This document shows, in pieces, positions 1 through 8,257 of a stretch of 64,000 nucleotides of DNA (its first letter is position 1; the number at the start of each line of letters is the position of its first letter). The stretch comes from Terracoccus luteus (GTDB lineage Bacteria > Actinomycetota > Actinomycetes > Actinomycetales > Dermatophilaceae). The stretch spans positions 2,294,001 to 2,358,000 of the forward strand of contig NZ_RBXT01000001.1 of the NCBI RefSeq assembly GCF_003635045.1, written 5' to 3'. The translations under genes and the position numbers were made by a program. The notes below the pieces were generated by a model. The model saw nothing but the letters and a program-made list of their open reading frames with translations. It ran no database searches and had not been told where the DNA came from.

Positions 1-1
1 C

Positions 2-61
2 GACCACATCCTCCCCGAGGACTGGCGTGAGGTGCGGCACGACATCGAGGTGCGCGCGTGA
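2..61 (+). CDS. C-terminal end of an upstream gene (partial)
   Basis: Only the last 19 codons are inside the window, ending in TGA at 59-61 (C-terminus ...VRHDIEVRA). The stop overlaps the GTG start of the DUF1003 gene in a GTGA junction, so the two are translationally coupled. In related actinobacteria the gene before DUF1003-mrp often encodes a CBS-domain or MgtE-N-domain protein. That identity is inferred from gene order; the residues here are too few to prove it. Confidence 0.5.
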   Translation, partial: DHILPEDWREVRHDIEVRA

Positions 62-648
62 GCGACCGCACCCCGCGCACCGAGCGGGGCGAGCGGCAGG
101 AGCGGCGCCCCCGCCCGAGCCGCGTCGAGCGCGAGCGGGACAAGCTCGACCAGCCGCAGGAGCAGCGGGCCCGGGTGCTCCCCCGGTTCTCGTTCTCGCA
201 GGAGGCGTTCGGCGTCCTGTCGGAGCAGTTCGCCCGCCTCATGGGCACGCCCGGCTTCATCATCGGCATGACGGTCTTCGTCACCATCTGGCTGGCGTGG
301 AACACCTTCCTGCCCGAGGCGCAGCAGTTCGACCCGCGGGCCACCAACTACACGCTGCTCACGCTCATCCTGTCGCTGCAGGCCTCGTACGCCGCGCCCC
401 TCATCCTGCTCGCGCAGAACCGGCAGGCCGACCGCGACCGCGTCGCCCTCGAGCAGGACCGCGCCCGCGACGAGCGCAACCTCGCCGACACCGAGTTCCT
501 CACCCGCGAGGTCGCCTCGCTGCGGCTCGCGCTGCGCGAGCAGGCCACCCGCGACTTCGTCCGCTCCGAGCTGCGCAACCTGCTCGACGAGCTCGAGGAC
601 CGTCAGCTCCTGCGGCGGGACGACGAGGCCGAGCGACCGTCCGGCTGA
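58..648 (+). CDS. DUF1003 family membrane protein
   Basis: This 196-residue protein has a charged N-terminus rich in Arg and Glu (about residues 1-45). Two hydrophobic segments follow, at roughly 65-85 (GFIIGMTVFVTIW) and 100-122 (LLTLILSLQASYAAPLILL), then the QNRQADRD motif and a charged helical C-terminus. This is the usual DUF1003 layout of two membrane helices and a cytoplasmic coiled-coil-like tail. The function of the family is unknown. The GTG start overlaps the upstream stop, and a strong hairpin follows the stop directly, so this is the last gene of its operon. Confidence 0.9.
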   Translation: MSDRTPRTERGERQERRPRPSRVERERDKLDQPQEQRARVLPRFSFSQEAFGVLSEQFARLMGTPGFIIGMTVFVTIWLAWNTFLPEAQQFDPRATNYTLLTLILSLQASYAAPLILLAQNRQADRDRVALEQDRARDERNLADTEFLTREVASLRLALREQATRDFVRSELRNLLDELEDRQLLRRDDEAERPSG

Positions 649-692
649 CCGACCGCGCCGGGTGACCGACCGCACTCCCGGCGCGGTCGGTC
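647..692 (+). terminator. intrinsic-type hairpin after the DUF1003 gene
   Basis: A perfect 16-bp inverted repeat (647-662 with 677-692, 14-nt loop) begins inside the stop codon of the DUF1003 gene and ends just before the mrp promoter. There is no U-tract, which is common for actinobacterial terminators. Confidence 0.75.
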
Positions 693-709
693 GGGCCGCG
701 GCGGCGACA

Positions 710-715
710 TACGAT
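710..715 (+). promoter_or_regulatory. -10 element for a leaderless mrp transcript
   Basis: TACGAT lies 7 nt before ATG 723. No Shine-Dalgarno sequence precedes that ATG, which fits a leaderless mRNA starting at or next to the start codon. This is inferred from spacing only. Confidence 0.45.
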
Positions 716-722
716 GGATGAC

Positions 723-1865
723 ATGTCCGTCGCCGTCCTGCCCACCCGTGACGAGATGCTCACGGCCCTCTCGAAGGTCAACGACCCCGAGATCCGCAAG
801 CCCATCACCGAGCTGGGGATGATCAAGTCGGTCGAGGTCGACGAGGCCGGCCGGGTCGACCTCGCCATCTTCCTCACCGTCTCCGGGTGCCCGATGAAGG
901 AGACGCTGACGAAGGACTCCAGCGCGGCCCTGCTCGCGCTCGAGGGCGTCACGTCCGTCGCCGTGGAGCTCGACGTCATGAGCGACGAGCAGCGGGCCGA
1001 TCTGCGCCAGCAGCTGCGGGGCGGCGCCCCGGAGAAGGAGATCCCCTTCGCGAGGGCGAGCAGCCTGACCCGCGTCTACGCGGTCGCGTCCGGCAAGGGC
1101 GGGGTCGGCAAGTCGTCGGTCACCGTCAACCTCGCCGCCTCGCTCGCCGCTCAGGGTCTGCGCGTCGGGGTCGTCGACGCCGACGTCTACGGCTTCTCGG
1201 TGCCGCGCATGCTCGGCGTCGAGCAGCGCCCGACCCAGGTCGACGACATGATCCTGCCGCCCATCAGCCACGACGTGAAGATCATCTCGATCGGCATGTT
1301 CGTCCCGGGCAACCAGCCCGTCGTGTGGCGCGGGCCGATGCTGCACCGCGCCTTGCAGCAGTTCCTCGGCGACGTCTTCTGGGGCGACCTCGACGTGCTG
1401 CTCCTCGACCTGCCGCCCGGCACCGGTGACATCGCCATCTCCGTGGCCCAGCTCGTGCCCAACGCGGAGATCCTCGTCGTCACCACCCCGCAGCAGGCGG
1501 CGGCCGAGGTGGCCGAGCGCGCCGGCTCGATCGCCCTGCAGACCCACCAGCGGGTGGCCGGGGTCATCGAGAACATGAGCTGGCTCGAGCTGCCCGACGG
1601 CACCCGTCAGGAGATCTTCGGCTCCGGCGGCGGCCAGCGCGTGGCCGACTCGCTCTCGACGAGCATCGGTGCGCCCGTCGCCCTGCTGGGTCAGATCCCG
1701 CTCGACCCGCGGCTGCGCGAGGGTGGCGACAACGGCATCCCGGTCGTGCTCTCGGAGCCCGACTCCGCGGCGGCCGTCGCGCTGCGCGGCATCGCCAGGG
1801 GACTGGCCACGCGGGCCCGCGGACTCGCGGGGCGCTCGCTCGGCCTCACCCCCGCCGGCCGCTGA
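723..1865 (+). CDS. mrp: Mrp/NBP35-type Fe-S cluster carrier P-loop ATPase
   Basis: The protein (380 residues) combines an N-terminal MIP18/DUF59 domain (about 1-95) with a Mrp ParA-like ATPase. The deviant Walker A is GKGGVGKSS at about 124-132, and LLLDLPPGTGD is the Walker B region. The family carries and transfers Fe-S clusters in the cytosol. The C-terminal CxxC found in E. coli Mrp is absent: the equivalent stretch reads ENMSWLELPDGTRQEIFGSG. I recall the same in mycobacterial orthologues. ATG 723 is preferred over ATG 714 because the latter lies inside the -10 hexamer. It is transcribed separately from the upstream operon. Confidence 0.93.
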   Translation: MSVAVLPTRDEMLTALSKVNDPEIRKPITELGMIKSVEVDEAGRVDLAIFLTVSGCPMKETLTKDSSAALLALEGVTSVAVELDVMSDEQRADLRQQLRGGAPEKEIPFARASSLTRVYAVASGKGGVGKSSVTVNLAASLAAQGLRVGVVDADVYGFSVPRMLGVEQRPTQVDDMILPPISHDVKIISIGMFVPGNQPVVWRGPMLHRALQQFLGDVFWGDLDVLLLDLPPGTGDIAISVAQLVPNAEILVVTTPQQAAAEVAERAGSIALQTHQRVAGVIENMSWLELPDGTRQEIFGSGGGQRVADSLSTSIGAPVALLGQIPLDPRLREGGDNGIPVVLSEPDSAAAVALRGIARGLATRARGLAGRSLGLTPAGR

Positions 1866-1953
1866 CCGGCATCCCCTCACCCCGCAGGTCGGGGACTGGC
1901 CTTTCGACGGTGCCTATTTGGCCTCTCGACGGGGGGGTGGGGGCCCGGGGAGG

Positions 1954-2310
1954 TCAGGTGGCCTCGGAGTCCCACGGGGTCGGGACGAGCGGGTCGTGCC
2001 CCCTGGGGGCGCTGACCGGCTTGTCGGCCGGCTCACGCTGGTCGGGCTCGTCGTCGTCGGTCGCGTTGAGGGCGTCGCGGACGATCTTGCGCGGGTCGTA
2101 CTGACGCGGGTCGTAGGCCTTCCAGTCGACCTCGGAGAACTCCGGGCCCATCTCGTCCTTGAGCTGGTCGCGGGCGCGGTCGGCGAGCGATCGGGCCTGT
2201 CGCACGAGCTTGCCGAACTTCGCGGCGTACTCGGGCAGCCGTTCGGGGCCGAGCACGAGGATCGCGAGGATGCCGAGCAGCAGCAGCTCCCACCCGTTGA
2301 TGTCGAACAC
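1954..2310 (-). CDS. tatB: Sec-independent protein translocase TatB
   Basis: This 118-residue protein starts MFDINGWELLLLGILAILVLG. That is a short periplasmic N-tail plus one membrane helix, followed by the conserved GPERLP hinge and an amphipathic helix (YAAKFGKLVRQARSLADRAR). This is the TatB layout, with Glu near residue 8 and the Gly-Pro hinge. TatB binds twin-arginine signal peptides and passes substrates from TatC to TatA. It lies 55 bp downstream of the HtrA-like protease on the same strand and is probably co-transcribed with it, as in other actinobacteria. Confidence 0.95.
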   Translation of the reverse strand: MFDINGWELLLLGILAILVLGPERLPEYAAKFGKLVRQARSLADRARDQLKDEMGPEFSEVDWKAYDPRQYDPRKIVRDALNATDDDEPDQREPADKPVSAPRGHDPLVPTPWDSEAT

Positions 2311-2365
2311 TGTCTCTGCCTTTCGCGCGCCGGACTGCTCGCCATCGTAGGGGTGGCGCGCGAGC

Positions 2366-3991
2366 TCACTTCTGGTCGGGGTCTGCCTCGAGGGTCATCC
2401 GCAGCTTGACGTCCTGCCCGCCTCGCCGGACCGTGAGGCTGACGGTGTCGCCGACGGCGCGGGCGCGGATGGAGACGATGAGCTGATCGGGGGTGCGCAC
2501 GCGCTTGCCCTCGAAGCCGGTGATGACGTCGCCGGGCTGCACGCCCGCCTTGGCGGCCGGGCCACCCGCGACGACGGCGTCGGACTGGTCGACGACCTGG
2601 GCACCCTCGCCGCTGAAGGTGCGGTCGAGGGAGACGCCGATGACGGGGTGGGTCGCCTTGCCCGTGGCGATGAGCTGGTCGGCGGTGCGCCGGGCCTGGT
2701 CGCTCGGGATGGCGAAGCCGAGCCCGATGTTGCCGCCGGTCGTGCCGCTCGTGCCCGGCACCCGGGCGATGGCGGAGTTGACGCCGATGACCTTGCCGGA
2801 CAGGTCGAGCAGCGGGCCGCCGCTGTTGCCCGGGTTGATCGCCGCGTCGGTCTGGATGGCGTTGATGTACGACGACTCACTGCCGGTGCCGGGGGTGACG
2901 GGGCGGTTGAGGGCGCTGACGATGCCGGTCGTCACCGTCTGCTCGAGCCCCAGCGGGGCGCCGACGGCGATGACCTGGTCACCGACGACGATCTGGTCGC
3001 TCTCGCCGAGCACGAGCGGGGTCAGGTCGGTGCGGGCGAGCTTGAGCACGGCGAGGTCGTAGCTGACGTCGCGCCCGACGATGGTCGCCTTCTCGGTGTC
3101 GCCGTTGCTCAGCACGACCTCGATGTCGCCGCCGGACGCACCCGCCTCGACGACGTGGTTGTTCGTGAGGACGTGGCCCTTGGCGTCGACGACGAAGCCG
3201 GAGCCGGTGCCCGAGCCCTCGCTGCCGCCGTCGACCTTGATGGTGACGACGCTGGGCAGGGCCGTGGCGGCGATGTTCGCGACCGAGCCCGCGGGCCGGG
3301 CCGTCGCGCCGGGGCCAGGCTCCGGGAGGGTCGACCCGGCGAGGTTGACGCGGTCGTCGGCCAGCTGGCCGGCCACCCCGCCGACGACGCCGGAGAGGAG
3401 GCACAGGCCGACGACGCCGGCCACGAGCGTCCCGCGACGACGGCCGGGAGGGGCGGCCGTGACCGGGGGCCCGTACGCGGACGGGTCGGTGCCCCAGCCA
3501 CCCGGGGCGCCCTGGGCAGTCGCCGGCCCGGACGCTGCACCGAGGCCGGCCCGGTAGCCCTGCGTCGGGCCGCCGGCCGTCGGGGCTGCGACGGCCGACA
3601 TCGGTGAACCCTGGCCGGGCGCGCTGGCTGTCGCGGCGGCGGTCGGCGGGGCGTAGGCGGCGCGGTGGGCCGCCTCGTCCTCGGCGTCGGCCCGGTCGCT
3701 GCCCCACGGCGCGTCGGCCCGGGCAGGCACGCCCGCGCCCTCGGTCGGGTGCTCGGGCGCGAAGCGGTCGAACCACCCGGCGGAGTCGTCGCGACCGGGG
3801 TCGCCACCGGCGTCGTCGTGCGGGGTGTCGCCATGGCTGGCCCCGGCGCCGGGGGCCGGCGCCGCCTGCGGGATGGCCTGGGTGCTACCGACGTCGATGA
3901 CCCCCGTCGGCTCGGACTGCGCGGCCGGAGGATGGGGGGTGGACGCGCCCGCCTCGGGCTCGTCGCCGGGGCGGGTGCTCGCGTCGGTCAT
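2366..3991 (-). CDS. membrane-anchored HtrA/DegP-like serine protease with PDZ domain
   Basis: In this 541-residue S1C protease, residues 1-175 form a low-complexity Pro/Ala/Gly-rich cytoplasmic region. One membrane helix follows (LVAGVVGLCLLSGVVGGVAG, about 185-205), then a trypsin-like domain and a C-terminal PDZ domain (about 440-530). The triad is visible as His279 (NNHVV), Asp312 (YDLAVL) and Ser390 (GNSGGPL). It probably degrades misfolded envelope proteins. Its ATG overlaps the anti-sigma stop in an ATGA junction, so it belongs to the sigE stress locus. It corresponds to the mycobacterial htrA next to rseA and sigE. Confidence 0.93.
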   Translation of the reverse strand: MTDASTRPGDEPEAGASTPHPPAAQSEPTGVIDVGSTQAIPQAAPAPGAGASHGDTPHDDAGGDPGRDDSAGWFDRFAPEHPTEGAGVPARADAPWGSDRADAEDEAAHRAAYAPPTAAATASAPGQGSPMSAVAAPTAGGPTQGYRAGLGAASGPATAQGAPGGWGTDPSAYGPPVTAAPPGRRRGTLVAGVVGLCLLSGVVGGVAGQLADDRVNLAGSTLPEPGPGATARPAGSVANIAATALPSVVTIKVDGGSEGSGTGSGFVVDAKGHVLTNNHVVEAGASGGDIEVVLSNGDTEKATIVGRDVSYDLAVLKLARTDLTPLVLGESDQIVVGDQVIAVGAPLGLEQTVTTGIVSALNRPVTPGTGSESSYINAIQTDAAINPGNSGGPLLDLSGKVIGVNSAIARVPGTSGTTGGNIGLGFAIPSDQARRTADQLIATGKATHPVIGVSLDRTFSGEGAQVVDQSDAVVAGGPAAKAGVQPGDVITGFEGKRVRTPDQLIVSIRARAVGDTVSLTVRRGGQDVKLRMTLEADPDQK

Positions 3992-4878
3992 CTCGTCTTC
4001 TCTGCCGAAGGGGTCACGGAGCGGGCGGCCACGCCCGGCTCACCGCGTGCATACCCCGTCCGGACGAGCCAGTACGACGCGGGCAACCCGGTCGAGGCGC
4101 TGCCCTCACCGGCGCTAGTCGACCCGGCCCGGGCCCGCGGCGGTGCGTTGACCCTGCTCGAGACGGTCGAGCCGATGGCCGCGCCCACGGACGAACCGCC
4201 CGACGAGCCCGAGACGCTGACCGGCCCGCTGACCGGCCCGCTGACCGGCACGGCCGACGACCCGACGGCTGAGCTCGTCGTGGCCCCGATGCCGGCCAGC
4301 CCGAGGGCGGCCGCCCCCGTGACGCCCGGGCGGGCCGCGGTGACGGGACCGCGGGCGGTGCCGGGAAGGGGCGCGACGGCGAGGCCCCAGGCCGCCGCGA
4401 CGGACGCACCGGCGGCGATGGAGGCGACCACAGCCGCCCGCACCGGCGAGCGGTGCAGCGGGGGTGAGGTCGGAGCCACGGTGGGCACGGGCGCGTGGGG
4501 CGAGGCGACCGGCATCCGGTCGAGACGGTCGAGGAAGGACGGGGTGGGCACCGGGGGCACCGACCGTCCGTCGGGCGCACCCCGCAGGGGGGACGGGCCG
4601 GAGCCGAAGGCGGCGAGCGCACCCGACGAGTGACCCTCGGCCGGGATGCTGTCGGGCTCGGCGGCGAGGCCGACGCCGAGGCCCATGAGGGAGGAACGCA
4701 GGCTCATCGGCACCCCGCCGGTGTCGCTGCGGAGGGCGGCGACGATGCGTCGCTCCTGCTCGGCCGCGGCCCGGCACAGCTCGCAGCACACGAGGTGCCG
4801 GTCGAACATGTGCAGCATCGCCTCGGGCAGCGCCCGGTCGACGTAGGCCCGGACGTAGCCGCGCAGGTGTGGCGTCAT
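3988..4878 (-). CDS. zinc-finger anti-sigma factor (RseA-like)
   Basis: The N-terminal 45 residues carry an HxxxCxxC zinc-binding anti-sigma motif (HLVCCELC). A long Pro/Ala/Ser-rich region follows, with a weak hydrophobic segment (AAVVASIAAGASVAAAWGLAVA). Near 4220-4252 a 12-bp unit is repeated three times, giving SGPVSGPVSGPVS. Lying 18 bp downstream of the ECF sigma gene and overlapping the protease gene, it is the likely cognate inhibitor of that sigma factor. Whether it crosses the membrane is uncertain because the hydrophobic stretch is poor. Confidence 0.85.
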   Translation of the reverse strand: MTPHLRGYVRAYVDRALPEAMLHMFDRHLVCCELCRAAAEQERRIVAALRSDTGGVPMSLRSSLMGLGVGLAAEPDSIPAEGHSSGALAAFGSGPSPLRGAPDGRSVPPVPTPSFLDRLDRMPVASPHAPVPTVAPTSPPLHRSPVRAAVVASIAAGASVAAAWGLAVAPLPGTARGPVTAARPGVTGAAALGLAGIGATTSSAVGSSAVPVSGPVSGPVSVSGSSGGSSVGAAIGSTVSSRVNAPPRARAGSTSAGEGSASTGLPASYWLVRTGYARGEPGVAARSVTPSAEKTR

Positions 4879-4896
4879 CCCCGTCTCACCCCTCCA

Positions 4897-5538
4897 TCAG
4901 CGCGTGCCCGCCGCCACGCGGCGACCCGGCAGGCGCAGCCCGGTGCGGCGGCCCTCGGGGGCGGCCACGGTCTCGGGGGCACGGTGGGCGAGGGCCTCGC
5001 GCAGCTGGGCGCGGCCCCGGTGGATGCGCGAGCGCACGGTTCCGAGCTTGACGCCGAGCGTCGCGCTGATCTCCTCGTAGGACAGACCCTCGATGTCGCA
5101 CAGCACGACGGCGGCGCGGAACTCCGGAGCCAGGGCGTCGAGCGCGCGCTGTACGTCGTCGTCGAACCGGGCGTCGTGGTACGTCTGCTCAGGGCCCTTC
5201 TCGCCGCTGGGAAGCCGGCCGGCGGCGTCCTCGGGCAGCGAGTCGAAGCGGATGCGCTGCTTGCGGCGCATCTTGTCGAGGAACACGTTCGTCGTGATGC
5301 GGTGCAGCCAGCCCTCGAAGGTGCCGGGCTGGTAGCTGTGCAGCGAGCGGAAGACGCGCACGAAGACGTCGTGCGTCAGGTCTTCCGCGTCGTGCGGGTT
5401 GCCCGTGAGGCGGTAGGCCAGGCGGTACACCCGGGCCGAGTGCTGCTCGACGATCTCCTCCCACGTGGGCGGCGTCCACGGCGCGTCGGGCACGTCGCTC
5501 CCGCCGCTCGTCGCCGGGGTGGTTGCAGTGGTCGTCAC
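4897..5538 (-). CDS. sigE: ECF RNA polymerase sigma factor, SigE-type
   Basis: This is a group 4 sigma factor with region 2 ([15 protein letters not shown], then [13 protein letters not shown]) and region 4 ([20 protein letters not shown], then [11 protein letters not shown]). GTG 5538 is chosen over an upstream in-frame TTG at 5607 because GAAAGG sits 11 nt before it, giving 213 residues. It is followed at once by a ZAS anti-sigma gene, an HtrA-like protease gene and tatB, the conserved actinobacterial SigE envelope-stress locus. The divergent O-methyltransferase gene also matches that locus. Confidence 0.93.
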   Translation of the reverse strand: MTTTATTPATSGGSDVPDAPWTPPTWEEIVEQHSARVYRLAYRLTGNPHDAEDLTHDVFVRVFRSLHSYQPGTFEGWLHRITTNVFLDKMRRKQRIRFDSLPEDAAGRLPSGEKGPEQTYHDARFDDDVQRALDALAPEFRAAVVLCDIEGLSYEEISATLGVKLGTVRSRIHRGRAQLREALAHRAPETVAAPEGRRTGLRLPGRRVAAGTR

Positions 5539-5641
5539 GCTGAACAGCGCCTTTCGGTGGGGTCCTGCCGGGGTCAACGCCCGTGCTCGTCCGTTCGTTC
5601 CCCCCAAACGTGCCCGTTCGCGGTCTCAGGCACCCATCGTT

Positions 5642-6178
5642 TCACTGTGAATCACCTGTGGATGCCGATGAGCCGGCCCCGGCGCCCTCGACCGACTGCG
5701 TGCCGCCGTCGTCGGGGCTCGCCTCGTGGCCGCGGCGACCGTGGGTGCGCCGGTCCTGCTTCATCTCCGCCTCGAAGAGATGGCGCCGGCCACCGACGAG
5801 GCGCTGTCGGGCGTCGGCCTCGAGGCGCCTGAAGTCGGTGTAGTAGCCGTCGTCGTACTCCTCGACGACCTGGAAGGTCCACCGGCCCTGCACGACGTTG
5901 CGCCCGACGAGCTCTTCTTCGAGCCGGTCGGCGAGCACGCCCAGCTCGGTGTCGCCGGAGTCGCGCATGAGGTCGACCGCCTCGCCGAGGGTCAGGTCGG
6001 CCTGGCCGGACAGCCGGTGGAAGCCGTAGAGGTGGCCACGTGCGTCCTCGACCACCTCGAGCGCCTCGGACAGCTTGCCCAGGGCCTCGACCGTGGCGTC
6101 CGTGACCCCGTCGGGGCGGCGGTGCTCCGGGGTGGGCTGCTCGGTCGCGTCAATGCCCTGGGGCGTGTCGGTGGCCAT
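5642..6178 (-). CDS. conserved actinobacterial hypothetical protein
   Basis: This acidic soluble protein of 178 residues has no signal peptide or membrane segment. The central part (about 30-140) looks helical and well conserved, for example EDARGHLYGFHRL, LTLGEAVDLMRDSGD and VVEEYDDGYY. The C-terminal 40 residues are low-complexity. I recognise it as a family of unknown function common near sigE in this phylum. It is on the same strand as sigE but separated from it by about 100 bp. Confidence 0.75.
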   Translation of the reverse strand: MATDTPQGIDATEQPTPEHRRPDGVTDATVEALGKLSEALEVVEDARGHLYGFHRLSGQADLTLGEAVDLMRDSGDTELGVLADRLEEELVGRNVVQGRWTFQVVEEYDDGYYTDFRRLEADARQRLVGGRRHLFEAEMKQDRRTHGRRGHEASPDDGGTQSVEGAGAGSSASTGDSQ

Positions 6179-6331
6179 GACGACACGCTAGGCGAGGCCA
6201 CCGACAACGGCACCGGCAGAAGCATCGGCAGAAGCACCGGCAAGAGCACCGACAAGAGCACCGGCAGCGGCCCCGGTCGTCGGTACGGACGGCGGCAGGG
6301 CGGCATCCGGCACGGCACTAGGCTTGTCGCC

Positions 6332-6955
6332 ATGAGTACGCAGAAGGTCGCCGCCTGGTCGCACGCCGAGACGTTCGTCGCCCCGAGCGAGCACGTCGAG
6401 GCCGCCGCCCGACGCGGCGAGCAGCTGGGTGCGGCCCCCGTGCCCGACGGAACGGGTGCGGTGCTGCAGGTCCTCGCGGCCGCCATCGGCGCCCGCGCCG
6501 TGATGGAGGTCGGCACCGGGGCAGGGGCTTCCGGCCTGTGGCTGCTCGGCGGCATGCCGGCCGACGGCATCCTCACGACGATCGACCTCGAGACCGAGAA
6601 CCAGCGCGCGGCGCGCGAGGCCTTCGCGGCCGCCGGTGTCGCCCACCAGCGCACCCGCGTCATCGCCGGCCGGGCGCTCGACGTGCTCCCCCGCATGACC
6701 GACGGCGCCTACGACCTCGTCGTCGTCGACGCCGACCGCGCCGAGTACCCGGAGTACGTCGAGCAGGCCGCCCGCCTCCTGCGCACGGGCGGCACGCTCG
6801 CCCTCACGTGGTCCGACCGGGAGTCCGACCCGGCCAACCGCGACGACGAGACACGCACCCTGCGCGAGGTGGGCCGGTCGCTGCGCGAGCGCAGCGACTT
6901 CCTCGTCTCGCTGCTGCCCGTGGGCGACGGCCTGCTCGTCGCCGTCAAGCGCTGA
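6332..6955 (+). CDS. O-methyltransferase (SAM-dependent, class I)
   Basis: The 207-residue protein has the SAM-binding glycine loop MEVGTGAGASGLWLL (about 57-70). The acidic residue of motif II is in TIDLETEN, and the metal/substrate-site motif is VVVDADRAEYPEY, typical of the caffeoyl-CoA/catechol O-methyltransferase family. ATG 6332 gives the family's normal length; upstream codons in this frame are anti-sense to the neighbouring gene. The natural substrate is unknown. The mycobacterial orthologue lies divergent to sigE, the same relative position as here. Confidence 0.87.
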   Translation: MSTQKVAAWSHAETFVAPSEHVEAAARRGEQLGAAPVPDGTGAVLQVLAAAIGARAVMEVGTGAGASGLWLLGGMPADGILTTIDLETENQRAAREAFAAAGVAHQRTRVIAGRALDVLPRMTDGAYDLVVVDADRAEYPEYVEQAARLLRTGGTLALTWSDRESDPANRDDETRTLREVGRSLRERSDFLVSLLPVGDGLLVAVKR

Positions 6956-6978
6956 CCCGGAGCCCCCGGCACCCCCGC

Positions 6979-7023
6979 ACGACGAAGGGCCCCCGACCGC
7001 TGCGGTCGGGGGCCCTTCGTCGT
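6979..7023. terminator. bidirectional hairpin terminator between convergent genes
   Basis: A perfect 21-bp inverted repeat (6979-6999 with 7003-7023, 3-nt loop) lies between the O-methyltransferase stop and the DUF3117 stop. It can end transcription from both sides. Confidence 0.9.
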
Positions 7024-7056
7024 CCGCCGCGGCCCGTGCGAGCCCGGCGGACACCG

Positions 7057-7230
7057 TCAGTTGACGCCGTCGCAGCCCTGGATGGCGTCGCGCAGGTTCG
7101 CAGCCTCGTCGGGGGTCATCTCGACGACGAGCCGGCCGCCACCTTCGAGGGGCATGCGCAGCACGATGCCGCGACCCTCCTTGACGACCTCGAGCGGCCC
7201 GTCACCGGTCCTCGGCTTCATTGCTGCCAT
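7057..7230 (-). CDS. DUF3117 small conserved protein
   Basis: This 57-residue protein (MAAMKPRTGDGPLEVVKEGR...) is highly conserved in actinobacteria and of unknown function. It is almost entirely predicted beta structure plus one helix (TPDEAANLRDAI). The ATG at 7230 is preceded by AAGGGGAACC. It matches the family's usual size and sits in the usual neighbourhood. Confidence 0.9.
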   Translation of the reverse strand: MAAMKPRTGDGPLEVVKEGRGIVLRMPLEGGGRLVVEMTPDEAANLRDAIQGCDGVN

Positions 7231-7377
7231 GGTTCCCCTTCCATAGGAATGGCGTGATCTGACGTCCATTATTCCGTGTGCCCGTCGGCCGTACCTAATC
7301 GGGTTGTGACCGCGGCCACGTCGCCCCGTCGAGGGCGTCCGTCGACGGCCGTCGGCGCGGTGGGACAGAGTGTGGCC

Positions 7378-8202
7378 ATGAGCGACACACAGCCACAGCA
7401 GGGTCCGGGCGAGGATGCCGGGCCGGTCCGTCTCGAGGTCGACGCGGGGGTGGCGTGGGTGCGCCTGCACCGCCCCGAGGCGATGAACAGCCTCGACCTC
7501 GGGCTCAAGCAGGCCCTGCTCGCGACGCTGCAGCGGGTGGCCGACGACCCCGGCGTCCGCTGCGTCGTGCTCACCGGCGACGGGCGCGCCTTCTGCGTCG
7601 GACAGGACCTCAAGGAGCATGTCCGCTCGCTGGCCGACCCCGACTCGCGCCTGTCGACGACGGTGACCGAGCACTACAACCCGATCGTGCTGCTGCTGGC
7701 GACGATGGCCAAGCCGGTCGTCGCGGCCCTCAACGGCGTCGCGGCCGGGGCCGGGCTCAGCTTCGCCCTCGCCTGCGACGTGCGGGTGGCCGCCCGCAGC
7801 GCTGGGCTCAACACGGCCTTCGCCGGCATCGCCCTGTCGTGCGACTCCGGGGCCTCGTGGGCGCTGCCGCGCCTCGTCGGGCCCGCCAGGGCCAAGGAGC
7901 TGCTGCTGCTACCGCGCACCGTGCCCGCCGAGGAGGCCCTCGCGATGGGGCTCGTCACGCAGGTCGTCGACGACGACGCGCTCGAGGCGACCGTCCGCGA
8001 GCTGGCCACGACGCTCGCCGCCGGGCCGACCCTCGCCTACGGGTCCATCCGGCGGGCGGTGGCCTTCAGCGCCGGCGTCGGTCTCGCCGACGCCCTCGAC
8101 AACGAGGCCCAGCTGATGGCCCTCACCGGCGCGAGCAGCGACCACCGGGCCGCGGTCGACGCGTTCCTGGCCAAGCGGCCGCCGGAGTACACCGGTCGGT
8201 GA
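7378..8202 (+). CDS. enoyl-CoA hydratase/isomerase (crotonase) family protein
   Basis: This is a 274-residue crotonase-fold enzyme. The CoA-binding and oxyanion-hole segments are GDGRAFCVGQDL and ALNGVAAGAGLS. The second catalytic region reads SCDSGASWALPRLVG, with Asp where many hydratases have Glu. The Asp together with GQDLKE resembles PaaG-type ring 1,2-epoxyphenylacetyl-CoA isomerases, but no other phenylacetate genes are nearby, so the substrate is left open. ATG 7378 gives the normal length. It faces away from DUF3117 across a 147-bp promoter region. Confidence 0.87.
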   Translation: MSDTQPQQGPGEDAGPVRLEVDAGVAWVRLHRPEAMNSLDLGLKQALLATLQRVADDPGVRCVVLTGDGRAFCVGQDLKEHVRSLADPDSRLSTTVTEHYNPIVLLLATMAKPVVAALNGVAAGAGLSFALACDVRVAARSAGLNTAFAGIALSCDSGASWALPRLVGPARAKELLLLPRTVPAEEALAMGLVTQVVDDDALEATVRELATTLAAGPTLAYGSIRRAVAFSAGVGLADALDNEAQLMALTGASSDHRAAVDAFLAKRPPEYTGR

Positions 8203-8257
8203 CCGTCGCGCCCGGGGCGACGCGGGCGCCCGGATGCCGTCGCCCGCCCGTCCGGGG

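Noticed and set aside
5726-6331. Upstream extension of the O-methyltransferase frame
   Set aside because: It is anti-sense to the conserved minus-strand gene 5642-6178 and has no domain content; the methyltransferase starts at ATG 6332.
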